Assembly (NCBI GenBank): GCA_023442465.1
Contig: JAEZZQ010000047.1
Span: 1-64,000, forward strand
Source of the DNA: Bacillota bacterium
Lineage (GTDB): Bacteria; Bacillota; Clostridia; Lachnospirales; Lachnospiraceae
Direction: 5' to 3'
Length of the DNA: 64,000 bases
Positions within the stretch are counted from its first letter, which is position 1, and each line of letters opens with the position of its first letter. This document shows positions 53,549 to 62,231 of this stretch, in pieces. Position numbers and translations under genes: made by a program. The notes below the pieces were generated by a model. The model was not told where the DNA came from. It was given only the letters and a program-made list of their open reading frames with translations, and did not search any database.

Positions 53549-54925
53549 ATGGACAGAGATATCACTCAGATAATGAAGATGCAGAGAACGTTTTACGAAA
53601 CCGGAGTGACGAAGCAGTACAAATTTCGTATGAGGGCGCTTGAAAGGCTTGAGAAAGCGCTTGAAGAATATGAAGAGGAGTTGAAGCTGGCGCTGAAGAC
53701 CGACTTGAACAAATCTCCTTCTGAAAGTTATATGGCGGAGATAGGATTGACCAAATCAGAGCTTTCCTATGTGAAAAGGCATCTTCGCCGGTGGATGGAG
53801 CCCCAAAAGGTTCCGACTCCTATTGCGCAGTTTCCGGCGGATAGCTTCACACTTGCGGAACCTTACGGTGTTGTGCTCATTATGGCACCATGGAACTACC
53901 CCGTGCTTCTCTGCCTGGAGCCCCTTATCGATGCGATAGCGGCGGGAAATTGCATGGTGTTAAAGCCCTCTGCCTATGCTCCGGCGGTTTCGGCAGCCTT
54001 GAAAAAAATGCTCAAGAGCATATACCCGGAAAAATTCGTAGCTGTAGTAGAAGGAGGGAGAGAGGAAAACGCGGAGCTTTTAGAGCAGCGGTTCGATTAT
54101 ATTTTCTTTACCGGAGGAGTGGCGGTTGGAAGGACGGTTTTAGAGAAAGCAGCGAAGTATCTGACTCCGGTTACTTTGGAGTTGGGAGGAAAAAGCCCCT
54201 GTATCGTAGATAATACGGCAAATGTGGAAATGGCGGCAAAAAGAATCGCCTTCGGGAAGATTCTGAATGCGGGACAGACTTGTGTGGCTCCCGATTACCT
54301 TTTGGTTCATAAGGATATAAAGGAAGAGCTGTTAAAAGGGATCTGTGCGGAATGGGAGAGGATGCTTGGAGAGAAGCCCCTCGAAAATCCCGATTATCCG
54401 AAGATAATTAATCAGAAGCATTTTGAGCGTCTTCTGCATCTGACAGAGGGAGAAAAAATAATAACCGGCGGGACATATAAAACGCAGACAAGGCAAATCG
54501 CCCCGACTATATTGGATGGGGTAACGCCGGACAGTGTTGTTATGAAAGAAGAAATTTTCGGCCCGATACTGCCGGTACTCGCATTTGAAACGAGGGATGA
54601 AATAAAGGAAATCGTATTATCCTTCGAGAAGCCTTTGGCATTTTATCTTTTTACTGAGGATAAGGACATGGAGCAATGGGCGCTTGGAACGTTTTCCTTC
54701 GGAGGCGGATGTATCAACGATACGATGGTTCATCTGGCATCCTCCCATCTTCCCTTCGGCGGAGTGGGATTCAGCGGTATGGGAAGCTATCATGGAAAGG
54801 TGGGATTTGAAACCTTCAGCCATAGAAAAAGTGTACTGAAAAGCGGGTATCATCCGGATGTGCCGCTTCGCTACCATCCGTATTCCGACATGAAGGATAA
54901 AGCAATAAGGTTGTTTTTAAAGTGA
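53549..54925 (+). CDS. aldehyde dehydrogenase (class 3 / YwdH type)
   Basis: The 458-residue NAD(P)-dependent enzyme has the oxyanion segment IMAPWNYPVLL, the general base Glu in TLELGGKSP and the nucleophile Cys in GQTCVAPDY. The C-terminal PFGGVGFSGMGSYHGKVGF is typical of class 3 fatty-aldehyde dehydrogenases. The length is right for the class. The ATG at 53549 has GGGAG seven bases upstream. It oxidises aldehydes to acids; long-chain, aromatic or small sugar-derived aldehydes are all possible. It is paired with a DUF2804 protein. Confidence 0.9.
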   Translation: MDRDITQIMKMQRTFYETGVTKQYKFRMRALERLEKALEEYEEELKLALKTDLNKSPSESYMAEIGLTKSELSYVKRHLRRWMEPQKVPTPIAQFPADSFTLAEPYGVVLIMAPWNYPVLLCLEPLIDAIAAGNCMVLKPSAYAPAVSAALKKMLKSIYPEKFVAVVEGGREENAELLEQRFDYIFFTGGVAVGRTVLEKAAKYLTPVTLELGGKSPCIVDNTANVEMAAKRIAFGKILNAGQTCVAPDYLLVHKDIKEELLKGICAEWERMLGEKPLENPDYPKIINQKHFERLLHLTEGEKIITGGTYKTQTRQIAPTILDGVTPDSVVMKEEIFGPILPVLAFETRDEIKEIVLSFEKPLAFYLFTEDKDMEQWALGTFSFGGGCINDTMVHLASSHLPFGGVGFSGMGSYHGKVGFETFSHRKSVLKSGYHPDVPLRYHPYSDMKDKAIRLFLK

Positions 54926-54999
54926 AAATGTAATGCGATAATGAAAATGTGACGATAATGTCATAGAGAATACTTGAGGGATGAAGGAGAGGTATACAT

Positions 55000-56787
55000 A
55001 TGAAGTTGAGGAATTTTAAAGTGAGAACGAAAATGCTCGCATTGGGACTTATGGTAGTTGTGGCCATGACGGGCATATGCTTCGGCTTTCTTAGCAGTAT
55101 AAGCCAAATAAGCAAGGAATCCATAGATCAGATGGAAGAGGTCATGGTGACGGATTATGACAATAAAATTAAAGAGCAGGTAGAAAATGCCATATCCATG
55201 CTGGAAGCAGTCTATGCTAAGTATGAAGCCGGTGAATATACGTTAGATGAGGCAAAGGCCCTGGGTGCAGACCTTCTTAGAGAAATACGTTATGGAGAAA
55301 GCGGATATTTCTGGGCGGATACCTATGAAGGTGACAACATCGTGCTGTTAGGCAACGAGACGGAAGGAAAGAACCGAATGGAAGCTACGGATGCAAACGG
55401 CTTCCAGATGGTAAAAGAAATCATCCGTGTGGGACAGGAACCGGAAGGTGGATATACCGATTATTATTTCCCGAGAGAGGGAGGAACGGAGGCATTTCCG
55501 AAACGCTCTTACAGTAAAGCTTTCGAGCCCTTTGGCTGGGTAATCGGAACGGGAAATTATATCGATGAAATAAATGCGGCGCTGGAAACGACACAGCAGG
55601 AGCAGATGGCTTTTGCTACGGAAAGTCTTGCCAAGCTGTTTTCTATCACTGCCGTGATTCTTATTATTGTAGCTTTATTTACCTTTATCATAGCGTTGGA
55701 AATCATTAAAGCACTGAAAACAGCTCTGGCCTATAACGAGGTCTTGGGAGACGGAGACTTTACCGTCACATTGCCGGACAGCTTCCTTTCGAGAAAGGAT
55801 GATTTCGGCCTTCTGTCAAGGGTTATGGATAGGATGAAGAATAACCTGAAAGCGTTGATTGTTGAGATTCACGGCGATATCCATGTAATCAAGGAAATGA
55901 CTGCCAATGTCAATGACAAGGTATTGGAGGTAAATCAGGAGATGGAGACAGTGTCCGCCACGACTCAGGAGCTGGCGGCGAGCATGGAGGAGACTGCAGC
56001 TTCGGCACAGGAAATTTCCGCAATGTCGCAGGAAATAGAAGCCTCCGCGAAAAATATCGCGGGAAGGTCGGAGGATGGCGCACAAAGGGTGGCTGATATC
56101 CGTATGAGAGCCGAGAAGGCCATGGAGGATACGAAGCAGGACCACGAGGCGGCAAGAAAAATGAACAATCAAATGAAAACGGAGCTTGGACAAGCGCTGG
56201 AGAATATAAAAGTGGTGGAGGAAATAAGTGTTCTGAGCGATTCCATCATGGGAATTACTTCACAGACGAATATGCTCGCCCTGAATGCGTCGATAGAAGC
56301 AGCAAGGGCAGGAGAAGCAGGAAAAGGATTTGCTGTGGTTGCAGACCAGATCAGAGTACTGGCAGAGCAATCCAGACAAGCGGTAGCCAACATACAGTCG
56401 ATAACCGGACAGGTAAGGGAAGCGGTTTCGGATCTTTCGTTATATGCGAAGCAATTGCTGGATTTCGTATCCACGGATGTCTCGAAGAGCTACAACAGTT
56501 TCGAGGAAACAGCACAGGCATATGAAGAGGACGCTAAATTCGTAGATGGCCTGGTGACTGAATTCAGTAAAGAAGCGTTACATCTATTGGATTCTATTAC
56601 CGGTATCATGGAAGCGATTGAAGAGGTAGGCAATGCATCCAATGAAGGAGCCGAAGGAACTACAGATATTGCCGGAAGAGTCAGCTCAGTGGTAATACAG
56701 ACCGAGCAGATGACGAAAGCGGTGCAGGAGGCCAATGACAGGGTACAGAAAGTAAACGGTGAAATCAGGAAATTCAAGACAGAGTAA
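55000..56787 (+). CDS. methyl-accepting chemotaxis protein with Cache sensor
   Basis: The 595-residue chemoreceptor has one membrane segment at about 12-33 and an extracellular single Cache domain (about 40-195, with GESGYFWADTYEGDNIVL and PFGWVIGTGNYIDEI). A second membrane segment (about 205-228), a HAMP domain and the signalling domain follow, with the hairpin tip ITSQTNMLALNASIEAARAG. Such Cache_2 receptors often sense small carboxylic acids. AAGGAGAGG precedes the ATG. No CheR-binding tail is visible. It probably forms an operon with the small gene at 56799. Confidence 0.93.
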   Translation: MKLRNFKVRTKMLALGLMVVVAMTGICFGFLSSISQISKESIDQMEEVMVTDYDNKIKEQVENAISMLEAVYAKYEAGEYTLDEAKALGADLLREIRYGESGYFWADTYEGDNIVLLGNETEGKNRMEATDANGFQMVKEIIRVGQEPEGGYTDYYFPREGGTEAFPKRSYSKAFEPFGWVIGTGNYIDEINAALETTQQEQMAFATESLAKLFSITAVILIIVALFTFIIALEIIKALKTALAYNEVLGDGDFTVTLPDSFLSRKDDFGLLSRVMDRMKNNLKALIVEIHGDIHVIKEMTANVNDKVLEVNQEMETVSATTQELAASMEETAASAQEISAMSQEIEASAKNIAGRSEDGAQRVADIRMRAEKAMEDTKQDHEAARKMNNQMKTELGQALENIKVVEEISVLSDSIMGITSQTNMLALNASIEAARAGEAGKGFAVVADQIRVLAEQSRQAVANIQSITGQVREAVSDLSLYAKQLLDFVSTDVSKSYNSFEETAQAYEEDAKFVDGLVTEFSKEALHLLDSITGIMEAIEEVGNASNEGAEGTTDIAGRVSSVVIQTEQMTKAVQEANDRVQKVNGEIRKFKTE

Positions 56788-56798
56788 GAGGGCGAAGT

Positions 56799-57059
56799 AT
56801 GGGAAGAGATGAAGAACTCCGAATGACATATTCAGGATTGCTTATGAAGGATGGCGAGAAGATGGTACGCGTCAGTTTTGAGCGCGGTAAGGGTATCTAT
56901 GCGGAAGGTATCGTACCGAGAGGGGTAATCGAAAAATCTTCCGGCTTTACAAAAGAGGAAGTTGACATGCTTGCCGACTACCTGAAGGATAATGCTACGG
57001 ATATTATCAACAGGGCAAAGGGTGTCAATTTCCTGAACGATTGGATGGGCAAAAAGTAG
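56799..57059 (+). CDS. small conserved protein, function unknown
   Basis: The 86-residue protein has a beta-rich first half (YSGLLMKDGEKMVRVSFERG) and a helical second half (FTKEEVDMLADYLKDNATDI). It has no signal peptide or membrane segment. It begins 11 bases after the chemoreceptor stop and ends before a terminator, so it belongs to that operon. I do not recognise a named family. The start is uncertain because the ribosome site is weak; an internal ATG at 56823 is possible. Confidence 0.65.
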   Translation: MGRDEELRMTYSGLLMKDGEKMVRVSFERGKGIYAEGIVPRGVIEKSSGFTKEEVDMLADYLKDNATDIINRAKGVNFLNDWMGKK

Positions 57060-57067
57060 CCTCAAAA

Positions 57068-57103
57068 AAGAAACTCCGAATCCTGTATTTGGAGTTTCTT
57101 TCG
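57068..57103. terminator. bidirectional terminator between chemoreceptor operon and GNAT gene
   Basis: AAGAAACTCC pairs with GGAGTTTCTT across a 13-base loop. The plus side is followed by TCG and few Ts. On the minus strand CTTTTTT follows the stem, so it should end the leftward GNAT transcript best. Confidence 0.7.
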
Positions 57104-57240
57104 TCTATTCTGTCTACTTTAAATTTTGGATATGTTTAAGAACAGTGTTGATAATATGCAATTTTTTAAGGGAACTTGTTAAAAGTTCCTTTAATGCACA
57201 TTTTAAGAATATTATGTATTAAGTTTACTGTAGATTATGT

Positions 57241-57777
57241 TTATTTTGAACGCAAAAAATAGTGCTCTCCTTCATATGCATTGCCTTCACAGAAGTCAAT
57301 TTTTAATAATGTATTCTGCCTTTCAACAGCTTGGGGTATTGCCTTAGTTGCAATCGTATCAACTTCAAACAGATCAAAAAAGTTCTCGTTACAAACACTA
57401 AATATTTCGTTTAAGTAATCTGCATTTTCGTATTCAGAAGAAACATCGACTCGGAGTATTCCCGTTTTAATTTTATATTTACCAGCATAACCAAACATTT
57501 CTACTGTTCCAATAGCTTTAGATAGTGATTTATCTATAATTGCAAAGCGTATAAATTCTTGTTGAGAATATGCACAAAGCCAAGCTTTAATACATTGTAA
57601 CATATCCTCAATTGTGTAAATACAAAAATCACCTGTACACCTATCAGAGTTAAAAATTTTTTGTGCCTTACTATCAGAATAACATTTAAGCAGACCTTCG
57701 GAATCTTCTTCTGAAACGAGTCTTAAAATAAAACTTTCTGTTTCAAAAGTGGGGCATATTTCATATGGGTTGTTCAT
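57241..57777 (-). CDS. GNAT family N-acetyltransferase (RimJ/RimL-like)
   Basis: The 178-residue protein starts with the Acetyltransf_3 pattern FETESFILRLVSEEDSEGLL and includes the GTVEMFGYAGKYKIKTGILR core strands of RimJ/RimL-type acetyltransferases. GAGGAGG lies upstream of the ATG at 57777, and a longer frame beginning at 57846 has no such site. The gene is clearly more AT-rich than its neighbours and stands alone between two chemoreceptor genes, so it may be a recent arrival. The substrate is unknown. Confidence 0.82.
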   Translation of the reverse strand: MNNPYEICPTFETESFILRLVSEEDSEGLLKCYSDSKAQKIFNSDRCTGDFCIYTIEDMLQCIKAWLCAYSQQEFIRFAIIDKSLSKAIGTVEMFGYAGKYKIKTGILRVDVSSEYENADYLNEIFSVCNENFFDLFEVDTIATKAIPQAVERQNTLLKIDFCEGNAYEGEHYFLRSK

Positions 57778-57880
57778 AAAAATCCTCCTCATCATGTATA
57801 TTATATAAACTTTCTTCGCTTCACATTTCTTACCATTGTGCCACAAAAATATAGATTGTAGTCAAATTTCAACGTTACTC

Positions 57881-59995
57881 TTAAACAGAGCCTAAATTTT
57901 TATTGACATAATCACGGATAATCATGTTATCTTCCAGCATGCGGCAGCCTATGGTGTATTTGCCGTCATGCTCGGAAACACGAAGAACATGGCCGGTTAA
58001 TTCACGTCCATCCTGTAATGGGAAATCAGGAACGGATACGGCAATCTTCAGCCCCTTGATGTGAGCAACCTCACGGTCACTTGTGGAAAAAGCAAAGCCA
58101 CCGGCACAGATATTTATAAGGTGTCCGGAAAAGCTCCGGGCTGCACTTGCGGACTTTACGGTGCACTTATTATTGACGGGCAGACGGGGATACTTTCGGC
58201 GGTTCACGATATCGGGATTGGAACTGATGGTAAGGATAAAGCAATTGGTGTCCCTTCCCTTTGCGTGAGCGAGTTTTACTCCCTTCCAATTATACAGAGT
58301 ACCGTTCACCACTATTTTCAGGTGATAATTCTGAACCTTGGATTTGCCGGAAAGAATTTCCTGATTATTTATGTGCAGAGTGACTACCAGTTCATTCTCG
58401 CGCTGTTCCAATACTTCGCCTTTATATTCATGAGAAGTGCCGCTTCCGGCAGAATCAGACAGAACGATCTTCATTCCGGACTTGATATCCTTAAGTCCCA
58501 TGAAACCGCCGGTGCCCAGCTTTTCCATCAGGTCTCCCACAACTTTTTCAATAATTTCCACATTGTTAGATGTTTCTTCGTACTTGTTTAACATGGCGCG
58601 GGTAGTGGTATCTGCATTCGTTATGCTCTGAATCATAAGCTCCATAACGTCACAGATTTGCTGCATGTTATCCACCATGCTGCGATTGGAGCCTTCCACT
58701 TCTTTTATCGCGGAGTCGATCATCTGAATATTGTCGCCAAGCTGCATGGAATCGGAAGTAATACTGGATACACTCTGGTTGACATGCTCCATCTTGTCCT
58801 GTGTCGCATTGATCAGCTCAAGCGTTCTGGTGATAGACCATGTCATCTTGTCGGAGGTTTCCTCCAAATGCCCTAGTGCGGACAAGATGCGGCTGGAGGA
58901 ATTCTGTGTACCCATACTTAAATTTCTGATCTCATCCGCCACCACTGCAAACCCTTTCCCAGCCTCCCCGGCTCTGGCAGCTTCAATGGAAGCGTTTAAA
59001 GCGAGCAGATTGGTCTGGGAAGTGATGGTCTCAATGGTGCCGGTCTCCTCTTTTACCATATTAAATTCTTTTTTGAACTCTTCCAATACGCTTTCTATCT
59101 CTTTGGAAAGCTCCGCCATGATATTGGTAGATTGCACCACGCCATTGAGTTCTTCGGAGCTGGTGTTAGAGTGGCCGATGGATTCTTTCATCAGAAGAAC
59201 CATCTGCTCGATCATTCCGGCTACATTTTGTACCTGAGTATTAATATCTGAGGTCATATCCATGGAGGACATGGTCTTTTCGTAAAGGGTGTTGTTATTG
59301 TGCGACAATTCGGTCATGCTATCGACAACGGAAACAGCGCCTTGATAATTTTCATCGGTTAATTCCCGTACTACGGTAACTCCGTCCACTACGGCGTTAC
59401 TCGCACCCTTTACCTGCTCTACTGTGGTGATTACGCGTTCCAGATTGCCCTTAACAGAATCCATCAGGGCACCGTCGGATTGAGTCATATGATTGATTGC
59501 CAGGACATAACCGAGATAACAAAGAAGGATACACGCGAGCTGTATTTCATAGGATGTGAGGTCGCTGGGAGAATTCATGCCCGACAAGTAGTTCTTTATA
59601 ATAACGATTATCATGACGATGACATTATAAAAGCCACAGCGCATCATAAAGTTTCTGTCTTTAAACAATATCAGCATACTTGTGAGAGGTAATATAAATA
59701 CGAAGGAAATAATAGAGGTAGTGGTTAAAAGCACAAAAAGATAGAAAAAGCCATAACCAAAGGCCACTATATGCTTATAAGCAGAGGTTTCCATGCCTTT
59801 TAGCTTAAGTATAAGCAGCCCGAATAAAAAAGTTGACCAACCGATTGCCAGAAATGTCAGATAATATTGTACGGTACGAAGTCCCTTTATAACTTCGCCG
59901 GCGTAAGCCGCGGTGAGTACAAGACATAAAATCATCCAGATAATCATCGCTTGAAAATTCGCCTTTTTCTTGAACACTGATGCATCATATTCCAT
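57881..59995 (-). CDS. methyl-accepting chemotaxis protein fused to a YcgR/PilZ c-di-GMP module
   Basis: The 704-residue protein starts with about six membrane segments (20-180) and no large extracellular domain. A coiled MCP signalling domain follows (about 200-500), with tip ITSQTNLLALNASIEAARAG. From about 525 comes a YcgR N-domain-like barrel (MKIVLSDSAGSG onward), then a PilZ domain beginning RRKYPRLPV with the c-di-GMP-binding arginines and NICAGGFAF (equivalent to the D/NxSxxG motif). GGTGA lies before the ATG at 59995. It suggests a receptor that reads c-di-GMP directly and passes this to CheA. The link is inference. Confidence 0.85.
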   Translation of the reverse strand: MEYDASVFKKKANFQAMIIWMILCLVLTAAYAGEVIKGLRTVQYYLTFLAIGWSTFLFGLLILKLKGMETSAYKHIVAFGYGFFYLFVLLTTTSIISFVFILPLTSMLILFKDRNFMMRCGFYNVIVMIIVIIKNYLSGMNSPSDLTSYEIQLACILLCYLGYVLAINHMTQSDGALMDSVKGNLERVITTVEQVKGASNAVVDGVTVVRELTDENYQGAVSVVDSMTELSHNNNTLYEKTMSSMDMTSDINTQVQNVAGMIEQMVLLMKESIGHSNTSSEELNGVVQSTNIMAELSKEIESVLEEFKKEFNMVKEETGTIETITSQTNLLALNASIEAARAGEAGKGFAVVADEIRNLSMGTQNSSSRILSALGHLEETSDKMTWSITRTLELINATQDKMEHVNQSVSSITSDSMQLGDNIQMIDSAIKEVEGSNRSMVDNMQQICDVMELMIQSITNADTTTRAMLNKYEETSNNVEIIEKVVGDLMEKLGTGGFMGLKDIKSGMKIVLSDSAGSGTSHEYKGEVLEQRENELVVTLHINNQEILSGKSKVQNYHLKIVVNGTLYNWKGVKLAHAKGRDTNCFILTISSNPDIVNRRKYPRLPVNNKCTVKSASAARSFSGHLINICAGGFAFSTSDREVAHIKGLKIAVSVPDFPLQDGRELTGHVLRVSEHDGKYTIGCRMLEDNMIIRDYVNKNLGSV

Positions 59996-60094
59996 CAGAG
60001 TCACCATCCTTTCTCTTTTGTATTAATAAAAATATAAGTATTATCACTATACCATAAATATTTATTTTGCTCCATATATTTCCGGCATTTTGTG

Positions 60095-60243
60095 GCTACT
60101 GTTCACACAGTAGCTTAACACTTGCTGTTAAGCTGCGTATGAACGTGATGCAAGAGATGATTTCTGCTTCGCGGAGAGAATTTATATGCAAAACTTTTGT
60201 ATTGCAGAAATCATGCGTTACTGAGAACGGAGTGAACAGTAAT
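60095..60243. mobile_element. MITE-like element, copy 3
   Basis: The 149-bp sequence matches the element at 17918 in the same orientation: GCTACTGTTCACACAGTAGC at one end, CTTAACACTTGCTGTTAAG inside, GATGCAAGAGATGATTTCTG, and GGAGTGAACAGTAAT at the other end. A perfect target duplication is not visible (ATTTT occurs near both ends). It lies in the gap between the PilZ chemoreceptor and spmB. The rest of 60008-60404 shows no gene. Confidence 0.8.
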
Positions 60244-60404
60244 ATTTTCTAAAATAATTTAAGATAGAGAGCATCGATCGCGAGGCGGGAAGAAGATATG
60301 CGGGCCATAGCTGAAAGTGTTCGGCAGTCATAGGAAGGCGATTTCTTGAATAGAATGATTTAACAAAGTTAACTTCGTTAACGAGGTAAAATGGGGAATA
60401 GGCC

Positions 60405-60935
60405 ATCTTAAACGCGTTATCCAATATTTCAAATATCATTATTCCGGTGGTAATATTTTATATCGTTGCCTATGGTATCATAAATAAGCAGAACGTTTAT
60501 GAGGAATTTATCAAGGGAGCAAAGGACGGCTTTCATACGGTAATAGACATCATGCCTACCCTGGTGGGTTTAATGGTGGCGGTGGGAGTTCTGCGCGCCT
60601 CCGGGTTTCTTAGTTTTATCGGAAGGATTTTTAAGGGAGTGACGGACATGATCGGATTCCCCTCGGAGCTCGTTCCGCTGATTTTTATCAAGATGTTCTC
60701 TTCGTCGGCAGCTACCGGCTTGGTGCTGGATATTTTCAAGACCTACGGACCCGATTCCTACATTGGCATGATAACGTCTATTATGATGAGCTGCACGGAG
60801 ACCATCTTCTACACGATGTCTGTATATTATATGGCAGCAAAGGTAACAAAGACGAGATATACCCTGTCCGGTGCGCTTATCAGTACTTTAGTGGGAGTGG
60901 TCCTCAGCGTTATATTGGCGGGGATGATGAAGTGA
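60405..60935 (+). CDS. spmB: spore maturation protein B, start codon missing or frameshifted
   Basis: The membrane protein has the SpmB pattern: PVVIFYIVAYG, IKGAKDGFHTVIDIMPTLVGLMVAVGVLRASGF, then SSSAATGLVLDI and CTETIFYTMSVYY. Homology continues upstream of the first possible start (GTG 60447) back to about 60405 (ILNALSNISNIIIP), but this stretch has no ATG, GTG or TTG and an in-frame TAG lies at 60399. An ATG at 60391 with GAGG upstream is one base out of frame. Either a single-base deletion or a rare ATC start explains this. It is separated from spmA by 22 kb. Confidence 0.8.
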   Translation: MLNALSNISNIIIPVVIFYIVAYGIINKQNVYEEFIKGAKDGFHTVIDIMPTLVGLMVAVGVLRASGFLSFIGRIFKGVTDMIGFPSELVPLIFIKMFSSSAATGLVLDIFKTYGPDSYIGMITSIMMSCTETIFYTMSVYYMAAKVTKTRYTLSGALISTLVGVVLSVILAGMMK

Positions 60936-61043
60936 ATGCATACGGAAGATTCGGAGAATTGCAAAGAATCACTTGAAAAATAAAGTTTTTTACCTATGGA
61001 GAAGAAATGAAAATGACAGTAGGAAGTGAAGACAAAAAAGTAG

Positions 61044-61092
61044 AAATCAAATGCGGCACATCCAAAGAGAAGGTGCCGCATTTGATTTTTCT
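61044..61092. terminator. bidirectional terminator between spmB and the nitroreductase gene
   Basis: AAATCAAATGCGGCAC pairs perfectly with GTGCCGCATTTGATTT (16 bp) across a 13-base loop, with T-rich flanks on both strands. It serves both converging genes. Confidence 0.9.
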
Positions 61093-61142
61093 TCGAATTA
61101 TTTCCTCCATACAGACCCATTACTATCTTACGAAGTTGTTAA

Positions 61143-61808
61143 TTATTCCCAACTAAAATTTTCAATTCCGGCACCGATTTCAAAGTGCTTTTTCACTATT
61201 CCCAAATCGACCTTGGAATAAAAGCCGCCGGTCGATTTAGCGGATACCCGGTTCCCTGAAAATGTAATCAGAAACTTTTGCTGATTTGTTGCGGTGGGAG
61301 CTAAAAGCGCGGCATCCATACCTCTTTTAAACCAATCGGGCATTTCTCCTTCTGCTTTGCATAGCTCGAGTAAGGACTTGCTTTTGTGAGGAACGCCCTG
61401 GGTCCTGCCATATCCGAGGGACAGAACGCAGACGAGCTTTTCGCCCTTTTCTATTTCGCAGCGGCTTTTCCCTTTGCTGAAGGTCAAGGCTACCCAGCAG
61501 GTATTTAGGCCGAGCTGCTGCGCCCTTAAGACCAGATTTTCACCATAATATCCGATTTTTTCCTCTAATTCGGGGCTCTTTTTTCCTATGAGAGCAATGT
61601 AGTTCTTCACATTGTTAAATTTACCGTAGTGAGCCATAATACCGCCAAAGGCTTCCGGCTCGTCGGTAACCAATTGTATGTGCAGTCCACTCTCGCCATT
61701 GCAAAGGTTAATTTCCTTCTGGAGCTCTGAAACGATATCCTTATCAATTTTTTTGTCCGTATAGTCGCGTACCGAATGACGTTTTTCTATTGCCTGCATA
61801 AAATCCAT
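61143..61808 (-). CDS. nitroreductase family protein
   Basis: The 221-residue protein starts with the nitroreductase signature FMQAIEKRHSVRDYTDKKID, in which the Arg-Ser-Arg region binds the FMN phosphate. It also has LRAQQLGLNTCWVALTFSKG and a PTATNQQKF stretch near 180. It is of the TM1586-like two-domain type. It would reduce nitro compounds, quinones or flavins with NAD(P)H. A probable extended -10 promoter lies 170 bases upstream, leaving a long leader. It is convergent with spmB. Confidence 0.85.
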   Translation of the reverse strand: MDFMQAIEKRHSVRDYTDKKIDKDIVSELQKEINLCNGESGLHIQLVTDEPEAFGGIMAHYGKFNNVKNYIALIGKKSPELEEKIGYYGENLVLRAQQLGLNTCWVALTFSKGKSRCEIEKGEKLVCVLSLGYGRTQGVPHKSKSLLELCKAEGEMPDWFKRGMDAALLAPTATNQQKFLITFSGNRVSAKSTGGFYSKVDLGIVKKHFEIGAGIENFSWE

Positions 61809-61973
61809 AATAATAATCCTGCCTTTCTTTTTCCTTATTAATTTTATTCCATGTCACCGTATTCATTACTGCATGACGGATATCCGCCACGAGTCGCCTT
61901 ATTTTCAAGTAATGTGATACCACAGGGCGGGAGAGGCGGGCAGCTCTGTCTTTTTGGTTTATTCGTTTGAACC

Positions 61974-62004
61974 ATTATACCATAAGGAATTAAGATTTGT
62001 TCAA
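61974..62004 (-). promoter_or_regulatory. probable promoter of the nitroreductase gene
   Basis: On the minus strand TTGAAC, 19 bases, then TATAAT with TGG before it (extended -10). The transcript would carry a leader of about 160 bases that is GC-rich near 61920-61945. The rest of 61809-62231 shows no certain gene. Confidence 0.5.
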
Positions 62005-62231
62005 TGGGAAAGAAAAACGAGACGAAGATTCGTATGAATAACGATACAAAACGCAATTTATGCTCCGAATTCGGAATGTTTTGGACGAGACGTCCTGATG
62101 TTCGGGAATTTACGGTTTTCATTTATGCTAAAAAGTTATATGATAAGTTATAAATAAAGCTTTGATTCCATAATTGGATGAAAGTAAAAGAAATAAAAAT
62201 ATAAGCAATAGTATAAAGAAGAGGTACAAAA

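Noticed and set aside
40988..54925. sulfoquinovose (sulfo-ED) degradation cluster
   Set aside because: GH31, IlvD/Edd and aldehyde dehydrogenase genes occur together, but one GH31 is a YicI alpha-xylosidase by its active-site context, the aldehyde dehydrogenase lies past a terminator, and no sulfosugar lactonase, aldolase or exporter is seen.
54910..54960. sigma-D (motility) promoter before the Cache chemoreceptor
   Set aside because: TAAA and GCGATAA-like boxes are present, but the spacing is about three bases too short and one core base is missing.
57145..57195. terminator from AAGGGAACTT/AAGTTCCTTT
   Set aside because: The stem is short and imperfect, and no T-run follows it in either direction; the stem at 57068 is the better candidate.
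61844..62122. 92-codon minus-strand gene with Cys-rich end
   Set aside because: It has no ribosome site, and the probable promoter of the nitroreductase gene lies inside it; kept only as a remark on the leader.
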